A stretch of DNA of 64,000 nt from Helopsaltes ochotensis (taxonomy: Eukaryota; Chordata; Aves; Passeriformes; Locustellidae). Below the pieces are notes generated by a model, which worked only from the letters and a program-made list of their open reading frames with translations, was not told the DNA's origin and made no database searches. The stretch is from positions 1,364,186 to 1,428,185 of the forward strand of contig VXBM01000057.1 of assembly GCA_013400155.1 (NCBI GenBank). Direction: 5' to 3'. Below are positions 1-9,922 of this stretch, piece by piece. Both the position numbers and the translations under genes were made by a program. The stretch's first letter is position 1. Every line of letters begins with the position of its first letter.

Positions 1-1893
1 CCTGCTGGTGAGGCTGCTTCCCTCTGCTCAGGCACAGAGGGACCAGCGAATGTACCGTTCTGGAGGCAGTGGAGATGTTCCTCTTAGGGAGATAATAGTA
101 GACAGCATGTCCCTGGCCTCGAGGCATAGCTTCTGGCCAAATGGCTGTTTCCACTGGTCTGCATAGACAAGAGTTTGAAGGCTTTATTCTGGGTGCTGAG
201 GGCTTTCCAACTTCAGGCAATGCACCGAGATGAGTGAATCAGGTGTTTCCTGTAGCAGCAGTGGGGACTGTCTGAGATTGGATCTGTAGATCTCAGTTTC
301 AGACCACCTGCCTTCCAACCAGATGCCAAGCATCTGGGCCTCAGACTAAGTTCCCCATTTCTTGCTCCAGCTGTTCAACTTGGTTTGAGTGCCAGAGTTT
401 CTGGTTTCTTGGCATAAGCCTGTAGCTGCTCCCTGCTTGGCTTCTCTTCTGCTCAGTGCCTACACTCTGTGTGGGTGTGGGAAAAATCCGTGTTTTTCTA
501 CTCAGTGTTCTGATGAAGCTGGAATGCCATTTCCTACCCAGAATAGGTCACTACTGTTGTGGTCACAGGATGTAGCCTTCCCCAAAGACCATGAATGATG
601 AAATCTCAGTCCAGAATTCACCTTCTTTCAAGAAGTGAGAAGCTCTCCCAAGAAAATTGGAGATGGGAAGAGGTATGGTCTGATGCTCAAGATTTACTCA
701 TTTTCTGTTAGAGAATGAGGTTAATTTTATTTCCCCTTAAATTTATTACCAAACTGACTTGGAAGTAAAGCTTATGGGATTGATAGGATCCCTGGGAGCA
801 GCTAGCCTCCCCTGCCTTACATGGCACCTCCAAGGAGTCCTAAGTTCTCTCACCTTTGCTGTGAGAGTGGGGTTATGATTTCATCAGGCTTAAATGATTC
901 CCATCAATGGCATGTTACTAGAATTGCCTTAGGTCTACTGGAGGTGGATATTGTATCACCTCTGACAGACAGACTTCTTTTGAGACACTCTTCCAGGGAA
1001 TCCAGCATTCCCCATTTGTCTCTAGAGGTGGATGCCAAACCATTTGCTTGTGACGTAATGCTCCTTAAATACTTCCTTGGTGCCTATTGCTAGTATCTGG
1101 GAGCCGAATCAAGTGCTGTCTTCCCAATGCAGTGTCCAGGGCAAGGATCGCTCCAGTGTGCCTGTCCATTGCTACCAAAAGCAGGGCAGAAGGAGAGCCC
1201 TCCTGGGAGGTGGTGAGAATTAGGTGCCCTGGTACAACCAGGCTTGTTTGCCCTTGTGACTCTGCTCTCCTTTCCCCCACGTGCGTTGGAGCCAGTTCTC
1301 AGGTCAGGGTCCCAGCTTGAGGGTTGTTGGTCACATGTAACAGTGCCTTTGAGGACTGAAAAGTTGCGCCTGAGCCATGTCCAATAAGCAAGCACCAAGC
1401 TGATGGGAGTCGCTCTCCTGCAGTGCACTGCTATCCTCATTTCTCAATGCTCTGCAGTTGGGAAGCTAGGTGCACAGACTGGATTCCCCTTGGATCTAGT
1501 GGAGGATTAGGGTTCCCAACAGAGGATGCCCTGTGCTCCACAATCTCATATGTGCCTTAGAGGATTCACGCTATCCAGGTTGTGCCTGTTACAGACCACG
1601 GATTTCACACCAGCCAGCTATGCAACAAAAAAAAGCAGTTTAAAGGTAGCACCTTTGTCTTGGGCTGAAAACAGAAAGACAGGCAGGCAGAAGTGCCTTT
1701 GAGCAGTTTCAAACCCTTTTTACTTCTCCCCTTCTTGCAGTGCTAGCTCCATATGTGTTGGTCTCCTGCTAGTGTTGCTACTGAGTTGTTGTAGTGGAAC
1801 ACAACTTATGCCTGCTCTGACACTCTGGCTGAAAACTAGTTTGTCGTTGTCTTTGAAAGGTTAAAGGGTGGAGTGGTTTGGAATTTCTGTTTA

Positions 1894-1899
1894 AATAAA
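1894..1899 (+). terminator. Candidate poly(A) signal (possibly NEK9)
   Basis: A canonical AATAAA is followed within about 40 bases by a GT/T-rich stretch, as expected of a cleavage site. Assignment to NEK9 rests on conserved gene order, because no NEK9 coding sequence is visible. Confidence 0.3.
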
Positions 1900-2187
1900 T
1901 GTTTAAACTCATACTCCTGTGTTTGAACTCTTTTTCTCATCTTTTTTTTCCAAGAGAGGAAAGGGAAATATGCATATAGTCATCTGGTTTTGTGGCATTC
2001 TGATTTTGATTATTTTCTTTTGGTTATAGAAAGTGGGTGAAAGGGCTTTTAGGTTCTTTGCTCTGGTTAAAGAAAAAAGTCAGTTTCTCTGTCCCTTCCT
2101 TAAGAGAAACCAACAGCAACCAAACAAAAAACCCATTATTTTTTCATACTGCTACATCTCCTCCTAGTGACGTCAGGAGCTTTTGTC

Positions 2188-2208
2188 TGTGTGTGTGTGT
2201 GTGTGTGT
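2188..2208. repeat. (TG)n dinucleotide microsatellite
   Basis: About ten uninterrupted TG units, likely polymorphic in length. It lies some 12 bases downstream of the palindrome TGACGTCA at 2168-2175. Confidence 0.9.
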
Positions 2209-3475
2209 ATTTATTTCTACAGTTTGAGTGCCAAGTGGGGAAATGAGTAATGGGAAGAGAGGCTTAAAGGGAAGAAGTACCTGTTTCTCTCAGAAGATCT
2301 TCACTGATCATTAAGGCCTACAGAAGGGAGAACCTGCCTGACACCTGCTCAGCCAACTGTTCCTGCACACTGTACTTGAAGTACAGTTCTACTTTTATCA
2401 GAAGTTTTATTAAATTGTGAAATATCTTGACAGGCAGACCGGAGTGAAAGACTCAAAATTCACTAGGGATTTGGATGCTGAAAATGCATCTGAGAGGGGG
2501 ACTGTAGTACAGGAGCAAAAGAGAAAGCTGAGCTGGCATGAATAACACAGCTTGAGTAGCATCAGGGTAGCTAACCATGATAGTAAAGCAGCACCCTAAA
2601 TCTCTGTGCTGAGCCTGATACTTTGTCTAACATGTAACTAAGTTTTAAACCAGTGACTAGAGACCTTCTGGATACTGAAACAAAAGCAAAGAGGGGCTAA
2701 CATTAGCACCAAAACAGGTAACAAATGAAGCCTGGCAATTTACTTTTAATAACTTTTGTTTAATCTACAGTTTCAATCTTTTCAATCTCAGTGTTAGCCA
2801 TTTGCCTGTCAGTTATGAGAAATCCCCAAAATGTGTATTTATTTTACAGCATCAAATACTTTTCTGTATGTATCCACGTCACCACTGCTGACCTTTAGGG
2901 TCCACTAAATATTTCAATAAAACATAGTGCAAGGGAAACAGAGTTAATATTAGAAGACAGGCAGTGATGCTGAATTTTTTAACTAGTATGTTCAAATCAC
3001 TTAGACCTTTTATGAATTCAAGGAGGCTGGCATAAAAGTTTCAGTTTACCCCTTTACTACCTCTTGTCACCTCTTGCTATCCTGTTTTTTGAAATCCTGA
3101 AGTTAAAGCATTGGTCTTGCTTCTCCGATCAGTTTGAATACAGTAAATTATTTTCCCTTCTTTTGAGTCTGCGTTTTCTCTCAGCTTTGTACATGCATTC
3201 ATTGGCTGGCACAGTGCAGCAATGATCCTTTCTGGGGCCTTCATGCTTTTCAAGGGTGTGTCAAGGGAATTGAAATTTCTGCTCACATATCTATAGGAAA
3301 GACGCTCTCAAATCTCTTCCAGAGTCAGGTTCATTCATGGAAGGCTGGAGTATTTCTTCATATTCAGCCTCTGACTATTCCAGCTTAATCTAGTTGCTTT
3401 AGATCTTTCCCTAGGTTCCCATGAGCTGCTGCTTTTGCTACTGGAGGATTTGCAAAAGGAGCTGCTGGCGGTTTT

Positions 3476-3481
3476 TTTATT
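3476..3481 (-). terminator. ZC2HC1C: Candidate poly(A) signal of ZC2HC1C
   Basis: The plus strand reads TTTATT, so the minus strand has AATAAA, about 690 bases past the ZC2HC1C stop codon. Other AT-rich minus-strand candidates exist nearby, so use of this one is inferred. Confidence 0.35.
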
Positions 3482-4173
3482 CCTTGCTCACTTCTTGTTG
3501 CAACTTTCTCATACAAAGTAGTCATTCTTACTGTGAGAACACAGCCCACTCTGTGACCATTTAAAATAACTTTTACACAAGAGAACTTGTTTAATATATT
3601 TAATAATCAGAATCTAGAAAAACAACAGCTTGAGAAGAAAACAAAAGAAAGGATATGTTTTTGTCATAATTCCCTACCATTGCAGCAACCAAGATGAATA
3701 TAAGCAGATGACTTAAGGAAGGGTGCAAGCTTTGTTTTTTAGAGGTTCCTAGCAACTTGGCCTGCAGGAAAACTCCATTTTTTTAAATATTAATCTGATT
3801 GTGATGGTTGTTCTGTTGCCTCAAGGGCCTGGCTTATTCAGAGTATCCCTATTGTTCTGTGCACATGAATTGGCATAAAGATTCAAACAGAAAGTGCTTG
3901 CTATTGCCAGTTTTTCTCACCTATGAAATTTCTGATCCTGAGCTTCTTGTGCTAAGGAAAGGGGCATCTTTTGTGGGGCAACCTAGGGCACAGGTCAAAG
4001 TACCCAAATTCTGTTATTCAGCTTTTTCATCCTGAGCTGTTCACTTGCTGTACATAGAAGCTTGCAGCCAGTGTTGGGACTACAGAAAACACAAATGTCT
4101 AATGTCTATAGCTGGGAATCTGGCAAAAACCAGACAGGGAGTCACAGCAGCAGGTACAGTTGGGCACTGCTCA

Positions 4174-6340
4174 TCAGCGCCTCCTCTGTGGTGGAGGTGG
4201 GGGCCTATTCTTTATGTCTTTGCATTTGGGAATATGTCTCTCAGCTACTCGGGGAGCAAACTTGCGTCCGCAGTAGGTGCAGGCAACGTAGTCTGGATTT
4301 TCAATGGGAGGCAATGGAGGCAGGCCAGACACCTTGCTCCCCTCAGCAAGGGTTTGCTGCACCTGGCGGGCCTGCGACATGATGCGGATGAGAGCCTCGT
4401 GCTTCTGTTTCCAGTTGTTCTTTCTGGGTGGTGTTTTACTCTGCAGAAGGGAAAGGCAGTCAGGGCAACTGGGACCACCATCAGCCTCCATTCTCAAACT
4501 TACACTCAGAGCCCAACCCATGTCACCTGTCCCTGTGCGTTCCCTGTTGATGTAAAACTCAGCCTGAGAAGCTGAATCCCACAAAGGGAATCAGAAAGAA
4601 CAGCACAAAGGAGGATGTAAGGAAATGCTGATGGAAAAATATCAGTATTTAGAAAGAGCTTGAGGATAACCAGAAAAGCAAGCAGTAGGGCCAAGGAACT
4701 AGAGAGGGTTGCTACATCTGCTTTGTAGGAACGGAGCTGCCTGTTTCCACTGCCCTCATTTTAACAGACCACGTTACTATCTGTTTCAGTCAGTTCCCTG
4801 CAGCCCCTGATGTCACAGAGCTTTACTGCAGCAGAATGAGTCTGCATCCTAGCTACAACAAGGGAGTGAGATTTCTCCAGGAGTACACCCTTGACACATT
4901 GTAAAGCCAAGTCAGGATCCCTGCCTCCATCTATGAGATTTTAAATGGATCTATTTATCCATTTGGCAAGAACCTTTCAGAGGCAATAGCTGTACGGTAT
5001 CCCCCCCCCCCACCATGTACATGGGAAGGTGCTTGCATTTCAGTCAGGTGTTGAAGGAGTGTGAACAGTAGATGTGGATCCAGGGAGGCAAAAGGACTAC
5101 ACATTACCTGAGGACTCCTTGAGCTCTTCAACTGCTGATACTGTTCCAGTTCTGTTCCCCTAGCTCTGGCCTTTCTGGAGTCAAACACTTTCCTCTTGGA
5201 GTCTTGGTTCTTGCCACAGATACTCATGTGTTTCTCAAGCCTTGTGCACAGAAACTTACGTTTGCAGAAGCTGCACTCTCCAAACCCCTCCTGCTCTGCA
5301 GCACTGGCAGCATGTGTGTATAGCATCTCTGCAGATGGGTGGTCATCAGAATCTTGGTCTGAGAGGGCAGAGAGAGAAAGGCTATGTTTTGGGGTCAGTT
5401 TTGAAGGAGAAGCTAAATGCTCCATGGGTATGTTGTCTTGTATTTTGCTGTTGTTTGTTTTGTTGTATTTTGCGGCCACCAGCCACTCCTTGAGTTTCCC
5501 CACAGCCAGCTCTTGGGGGTGGAGAGTGGTGCCAGGCTTGGGGGTAGTGTCCTCTGCAGACTGTGCCCCACTGAAGATCCCAACACCTGGCCTGTCTGCA
5601 GCTCTGAAAATTTTCTCTTCAGGGTGTCTTGTGGCCTTTTGCTCATGGGTCCTCTCCACTTCACTTTTTCTTCTCTCCTCTACCTTAATAAGCTCCTTCT
5701 CTCTTTGAATCCTCCTAAATATCTCCTCTGTCCTCTTTAGCTTCTCTCCAAGAAGGGCCTTTTTCTTTTGAATTGCTTCTTCTAGGTTCCTTCTATCTGC
5801 CTCCAGCTGTAGGATGTACGCCAGCTCTCTCCTGTATGGATCGGGAGCTGATGCTTCAGGCTCTCCTGTCCAAGGGCAGAACACTGCAGCTATCTGAGAC
5901 CTCCCTGCTGGCCCCATCCCTTTGCTTCTTGAGTTTGATCTACTATTTGGAGCTTCCTGCATGTGTGGGGAACTTACAGTGTTGAGCAATAGAGCTCTTG
6001 CCCTCTTCTGGTGAGAAATTGGTTGCAGGGGACATGCACGGTCCACTCCTTCTTTATGTCTGCCTAATGATTTAGCTGACAGAGTACGGGCCTGGCTGAT
6101 GAGATACTTGCTCTCTAGTCCACCTGACCAGAAGCCTCCATGCCTGGGCCTGTCCTGAGTGCTTTCTGCAGATATAGGATAGGAATATCTTTGGTCCTTT
6201 TGTGCATAGAGATCTTTTAAACTTTCCTCTTTGTCAAGTATGAATCCATGCTGAAAGCTGTTCCTCTGGTGTTTCAGCTGGGAACCAGGAGAAAACTTAG
6301 TAGCTGCAACCACAGGAGCCACCGGTGGGAAAAAAGCCAT
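4174..6340 (-). CDS. ZC2HC1C: ZC2HC1C, zinc finger C2HC domain-containing protein 1C (two coding exons)
   Basis: Coding exons are 6340-5108 and 4440-4174, with donor CAG|GTAATG and acceptor CTGCAG|AGT, joined in phase 0 to give 499 residues. A TTCTTAG acceptor at 6348 lies just before ATG 6340. The frame stays open upstream of that ATG but would run into intron, so I chose 6340. Residues about 168-242 form a charged coiled coil rich in Lys, Glu and Arg, closely like the mammalian ZC2HC1C coiled coil. Two C-x2-C-x11-H-x3-C fingers follow, at residues 356-375 (exon 1) and 465-484 (exon 2), the hallmark of the ZC2HC1/FAM164 family. The protein ends in a proline run and three arginines. Molecular function is poorly known, so I assign none beyond likely zinc binding. 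The gene is head to head with ACYP1. Confidence 0.93.
5001..5011. repeat. Poly-C homopolymer in ZC2HC1C intron
   Basis: Eleven consecutive C residues inside the ZC2HC1C intron. The tract is likely length-variable or prone to sequencing error. Confidence 0.85.
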
Positions 6341-6849
6341 TCGGTGCCTAAGAAAGAGCCTGAGGTTAGAAGCAAAGCCATTACAGACAATTTTGTCCAA
6401 AACTGGACAAATCTTCTCCTAACAGCTTATGCATGGAGGCTGTAGATGAAGGTTATAATAAGTATTAGTAAAGGTTTTGTAACTCTTCTGCTTACTATAA
6501 ATCTTTACATTCCATCCATCTAGGGAGCTCTCACGCTGCCTCTTCTAGTCCCAACCGTTTATACAGCCAGAAATAAGACACACTTTTATTTCTCTTTCTG
6601 TCTGATCCCTGCCTTATCATGGTAGCAGCAGAAATATACTGCAATGACAGAGGAATTGTTATACTCCCCAGGCTGTTTCCCATAACATGTCCCTTCAGTT
6701 CTGGCAGCGTGATCCATCACTGTATCACACAGATCTGACGTGCAGGACTCCAACCAAGCTCGGCACAATCTTCCTGTGGCTCTGATGTTCCACAACATCC
6801 CCTGAGGTGTGTCGGGTGCTCACGCCGCGGGGTGAGCGGGGTTGGTTAC

Positions 6850-6911
6850 CTGTGGGGCTGCGCCCGGCGCTCCGCCGGCCTCCCTCCTCGGCGAGCTGCG
6901 TCGCCACACGC
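6850..6911 (-). other. ZC2HC1C: Putative non-coding first exon of ZC2HC1C (3' end)
   Basis: On the minus strand CCACAG|GTAACC at 6850/6849 is a good splice donor. It lies in GC-rich DNA upstream of the acceptor at 6348 that precedes the ZC2HC1C start codon. This fits a non-coding 5' exon whose beginning lies in the adjacent N gap. There is no transcript evidence. Confidence 0.4.
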
Positions 6912-7682
6912 NNNNNNNNNNNNNNNNNNNNNNNNNNNNNNNNNNNNNNNNNNNNNNNNNNNNNNNNNNNNNNNNNNNNNNNNNNNNNNNNNNNNNNNNN
7001 NNNNNNNNNNNNNNNNNNNNNNNNNNNNNNNNNNNNNNNNNNNNNNNNNNNNNNNNNNNNNNNNNNNNNNNNNNNNNNNNNNNNNNNNNNNNNNNNNNNN
7101 NNNNNNNNNNNNNNNNNNNNNNNNNNNNNNNNNNNNNNNNNNNNNNNNNNNNNNNNNNNNNNNNNNNNNNNNNNNNNNNNNNNNNNNNNNNNNNNNNNNN
7201 NNNNNNNNNNNNNNNNNNNNNNNNNNNNNNNNNNNNNNNNNNNNNNNNNNNNNNNNNNNNNNNNNNNNNNNNNNNNNNNNNNNNNNNNNNNNNNNNNNNN
7301 NNNNNNNNNNNNNNNNNNNNNNNNNNNNNNNNNNNNNNNNNNNNNNNNNNNNNNNNNNNNNNNNNNNNNNNNNNNNNNNNNNNNNNNNNNNNNNNNNNNN
7401 NNNNNNNNNNNNNNNNNNNNNNNNNNNNNNNNNNNNNNNNNNNNNNNNNNNNNNNNNNNNNNNNNNNNNNNNNNNNNNNNNNNNNNNNNNNNNNNNNNNN
7501 NNNNNNNNNNNNNNNNNNNNNNNNNNNNNNNNNNNNNNNNNNNNNNNNNNNNNNNNNNNNNNNNNNNNNNNNNNNNNNNNNNNNNNNNNNNNNNNNNNNN
7601 NNNNNNNNNNNNNNNNNNNNNNNNNNNNNNNNNNNNNNNNNNNNNNNNNNNNNNNNNNNNNNNNNNNNNNNNNNNNNNNNNN
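6912..7682. other. Assembly gap (771 N)
   Basis: This run of N replaces the ZC2HC1C/ACYP1 promoter and the first codons of ACYP1. Both flanks are very GC-rich. Open frames that appear to cross it are artefacts. Confidence 0.99.
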
Positions 7683-8333
7683 CGAGGGCTTGGTGTCCGT
7701 GGACTACGAGGTGTACGGCAAGGTGCAGGGCGTGTTCTTCCGCAAGTACACCCAGGTGCGTGCCGCGGTCCCCGGGGACGGGTTGCCCCGCCTGCCGGCG
7801 TGCGCCACGCCCCCGTCAGCCCACTGCCGGCGCTTTGGAGGGGCCGAGCCAGGGGCGGGCGGGGTCGTGGCCAAGGGCTGAGCTCGGGCTGCTGCTGAAG
7901 GGGGTTGGCATCGCGGTGCTGCTGCCAGCCCGGCCAGGTTATGTAAGCATGACTGAAGAATGAGTTTCCCACCCAGTTTTTCGCGTGAAAGAATTTATTG
8001 AGTCCAGTGAATCCTGCTGCCTGAGCCACAGGAAAATTGGTTCCTGTATGTGAATGTTGTTCTATTGCTCTCTTACAGTTTGGATTAACCTCATTTTGCT
8101 CTGCATTGTCTTCTCAGGGGGAGGCTAAGAGACTGGGCCTTGTTGGCTGGGTCCAAAATACCAGCCACGGCACTGTTCAAGGGCAAATCCAGGGTCCAAC
8201 TGCCAGGGTGCGGGAGCTGCAAGACTGGCTCAGGAAGATAGGAAGTCCCCAGTCCCGTATCAGCCGAGCAGAGTTCAGCAATGAGAAGAAGATCAAGGCG
8301 CTGGAGCACAAGGAATTCCAGATTTTGAAGTGA
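7683..8333 (+). CDS. ACYP1: ACYP1, acylphosphatase-1 (5' end missing in gap)
   Basis: Visible coding parts are 7683-7755 (24 codons from 7684) and 8118-8333. The junction is CCAG|GTGCG to CTTCTCAG|GGGG in phase 0. Acylphosphatase is a small cytosolic enzyme that hydrolyses carboxyl-phosphate bonds such as those in 1,3-bisphosphoglycerate. Both family signatures are present: GKVQGVFFR in exon 1, with the phosphate-binding Arg, and GWVQN followed by GTVQG in exon 2, with the catalytic Asn. Exon 2 covers the rest of the ferredoxin-like fold and ends in FQILK, close to the mammalian common-type C-terminus. The family is about 99-103 residues and 95 are visible, so only a few N-terminal codons are lost in the gap. 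The close match to ACYP1 favours it over ACYP2. Confidence 0.95.
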
Positions 8334-8750
8334 CTTTGTTAAGAAAAGCAAAGTCTGGGGTGTGAGCTGTCCTCACGAAACATTTCCCCTCTTCCTCACT
8401 CATTCAATCAGCCAATGTTAAGCTCTAGAGAAGTTTATTTTATTAAGTTTCTAATTTATTGTTTTGCTGCTCTGTTAGTTTGATGTTCAGCTTTTCGCAG
8501 AGTTCCATTGGGTAGAGGAAGAGGTATGTTGTCTCTGTTAAAGGGGGTTGTTCAGGGCCAGAACCTCTGTTTCCAAGTGTATGTGGTTTAGGGAGTTGTA
8601 CATGAGATAAATCTGAAATTTGTAGAGTGTGGTGCTCATGTGAAATCACAGGGTCAATGCCGATAGAAAACATCGCTAAAAACATTATTTCTGTGCACTA
8701 AATGCCTCAGAAACAATTTATTTTATTCCAGAACTTCATATTTTCTGTAG

Positions 8751-8756
8751 AATAAA
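8751..8756 (+). terminator. ACYP1: Poly(A) signal of ACYP1
   Basis: AATAAA lies about 420 bases after the ACYP1 stop codon in AT-rich sequence. The composition changes abruptly to the MLH3 CpG island about 30-50 bases later, so the two genes are nearly abutting. Confidence 0.65.
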
Positions 8757-8789
8757 ATTGCTTGAATTTCGCCTCCTGTGTGGCATGAA

Positions 8790-9290
8790 TGTCAGATGAA
8801 GGGGCCGAGCGGCTGACGGCCCTCGGAGCGGGATCTCGTTGGCACAGCTGCCCCTCTCCCTCCCCCCTGGGTGCCGCTGTGCGGGAATGGCCCGGGAGAA
8901 GCCGTGCTTCCCGGCCTCCTTGGGCCCAGTCGGGCGGGAACTACACCTCCCGGCGTGCTCTTGCCCGGGCCCCGCCCGCTCGCGGCTGCGCACGCGCCGT
9001 TGCGCCGCGCGAGGAGCCCTCGGCCCGGCCCCGTTGGTCTCGCGCGGTGGCCGCCCCGGCCCGGTGGGTGCTGAGGGGGCGAGGGCGGGACGCGGGAGCG
9101 GGGCCCGGGGCGGCCGGGAGGAGGAAGCCGAGGGCGCTCCGGCTGAGGGGAGAGCAGGAACAGCGTGTGGCCGGCTGAGCCGCGGGTTCGCGCTGCCTCC
9201 TGTCCGCTCCTCAGTCCCCGGGGCCAGGGGGCCTCGGGAGACCTGTCACAGCGGCGGCACCAGATCCTCAGGCACGGCTAGTAGGCCCCG
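8790..9290 (+). promoter_or_regulatory. MLH3: MLH3 CpG-island promoter and non-coding exon 1 region
   Basis: A dense CpG island lies between the ACYP1 3' end and the first MLH3 coding exon. It carries an E2F-like GGCGGGAA (8933-8940) directly followed by a ZNF143/THAP11-type SBS element. The non-coding first exon must lie here. One plausible donor is GCCCG|GTGGGT near 9063, but several others are possible, so I do not set exon 1 bounds. Confidence 0.7.
8940..8958 (+). promoter_or_regulatory. SBS-type (ZNF143/THAP11) promoter motif
   Basis: The sequence is ACTACACCTCCCGGCGTGC. It keeps the ACTACA half, the TCCC core and the TGC end of the known SBS motif ACTACAnnTCCCAnnATGC, with G in place of A at two positions, both creating CpGs. 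SBS elements sit near start sites of housekeeping and cell-cycle genes. The match is by eye. Confidence 0.6.
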
Positions 9291-9867
9291 TGAATGCCAC
9301 TAGGAAACCAGTGGGCGCCAAGGACTTGAAAACAGTGGGTTCTCTTTCGCATAAACAGCTTGCTCTTTGCCTGATACCCATTGCCAAGCTTGCTTTAGTC
9401 CTTTCCTGGATAAGTAGCAGCAGATGCTATTTTACCAGAACGAAGCACGGTGAATTTTTGTGGGAACGTAGAGATAAAAATAGGAGAAAAGCAGCATTCT
9501 GACCAGTGATTGGTGATATTTACTCTATAATTCTGGTGGAAATTGCAATAGAAACCTTTTGCACGCAGCTCCTTTTGAGTTCTGTCCGTACAGTAGGAGT
9601 GTGATTTGGGTATGCTAAGTTTGAAAACACAGCATGTTGTTAGTAAGGAGCTTGGACTCAGACTCTGGCCATCTACCCTGAAGGCACTGACAATGTGTAG
9701 TCAGAGCCTGAGCATGAAAATAAGCACAGAAAAGGCCTCTGAATGCCAAGAAAGCTTAAGAAAATTGTGTTTATGGGGGTGAATGAAATAAATGAAAGTA
9801 TTTGCAGGTCTTTAATTTGTATTTCTTTTTTTTTTTTTTTTCCTTTTCTCTCGGTGTTTTAAGGAAC

Positions 9868-9879
9868 ATGGAGCAGTGA
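9868..9879 (+). promoter_or_regulatory. MLH3: Minimal upstream ORF in the MLH3 leader
   Basis: The acceptor GTTTTAAG at 9863 starts the main MLH3 exon. Five bases into it an ATG opens a three-codon frame, ATG GAG CAG TGA. It has A at -3 and G at +4, a strong initiation context. It closes 43 bases before the real MLH3 ATG at 9923, whose context (G at -3, A at +4) is weaker at +4. Confidence 0.6.
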
Positions 9880-9922
9880 GCTTCCTACAGTTTCTTGTGT
9901 TTCTCATCTATCAGATTTTGAC

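Larger units (their letters stand above)
1..3475. other. Non-coding stretch, possible NEK9 3' UTR and intergenic DNA
   Basis: No reading frame here resembles a known protein and no exon-like splice pairs stand out. In human and other vertebrates the gene beyond ZC2HC1C is NEK9, converging on it, so the left part may be the long 3' UTR of NEK9 on the plus strand. That is inference from gene order only. Candidate plus-strand poly(A) signals AATAAA lie at 1894-1899, followed by a T/GT-rich stretch, and at 2916-2921. The region also holds a TG repeat next to a perfect CRE palindrome near 2.17-2.21 kb. The rest is unremarkable. Confidence 0.35.
6780..7755. promoter_or_regulatory. Bidirectional ZC2HC1C/ACYP1 promoter region
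   Basis: The DNA turns CpG-rich from about 6800 and stays so past ACYP1 exon 1. ZC2HC1C runs left and ACYP1 runs right from this block, so it should hold a shared head-to-head promoter. Most of the core is missing in the N gap, so no TSS motifs can be read. Confidence 0.6.

Noticed and set aside
4045..4575. 176-residue plus-strand frame
   Set aside because: It is antisense to ZC2HC1C exon 2, which has a clear zinc finger.
5196..5708. 170-residue plus-strand frame
   Set aside because: It is a shadow of the ZC2HC1C first coding exon on the other strand.
6725..8029. Long open frames crossing the first N gap on both strands
   Set aside because: They stay open only because N codons contain no stops. 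The real coding DNA here is ACYP1 exon 1.
8789..9303. Frames in the MLH3 CpG island
   Set aside because: Low-complexity Arg/Ala/Gly-rich translations of promoter DNA; the leader is non-coding in other vertebrates.
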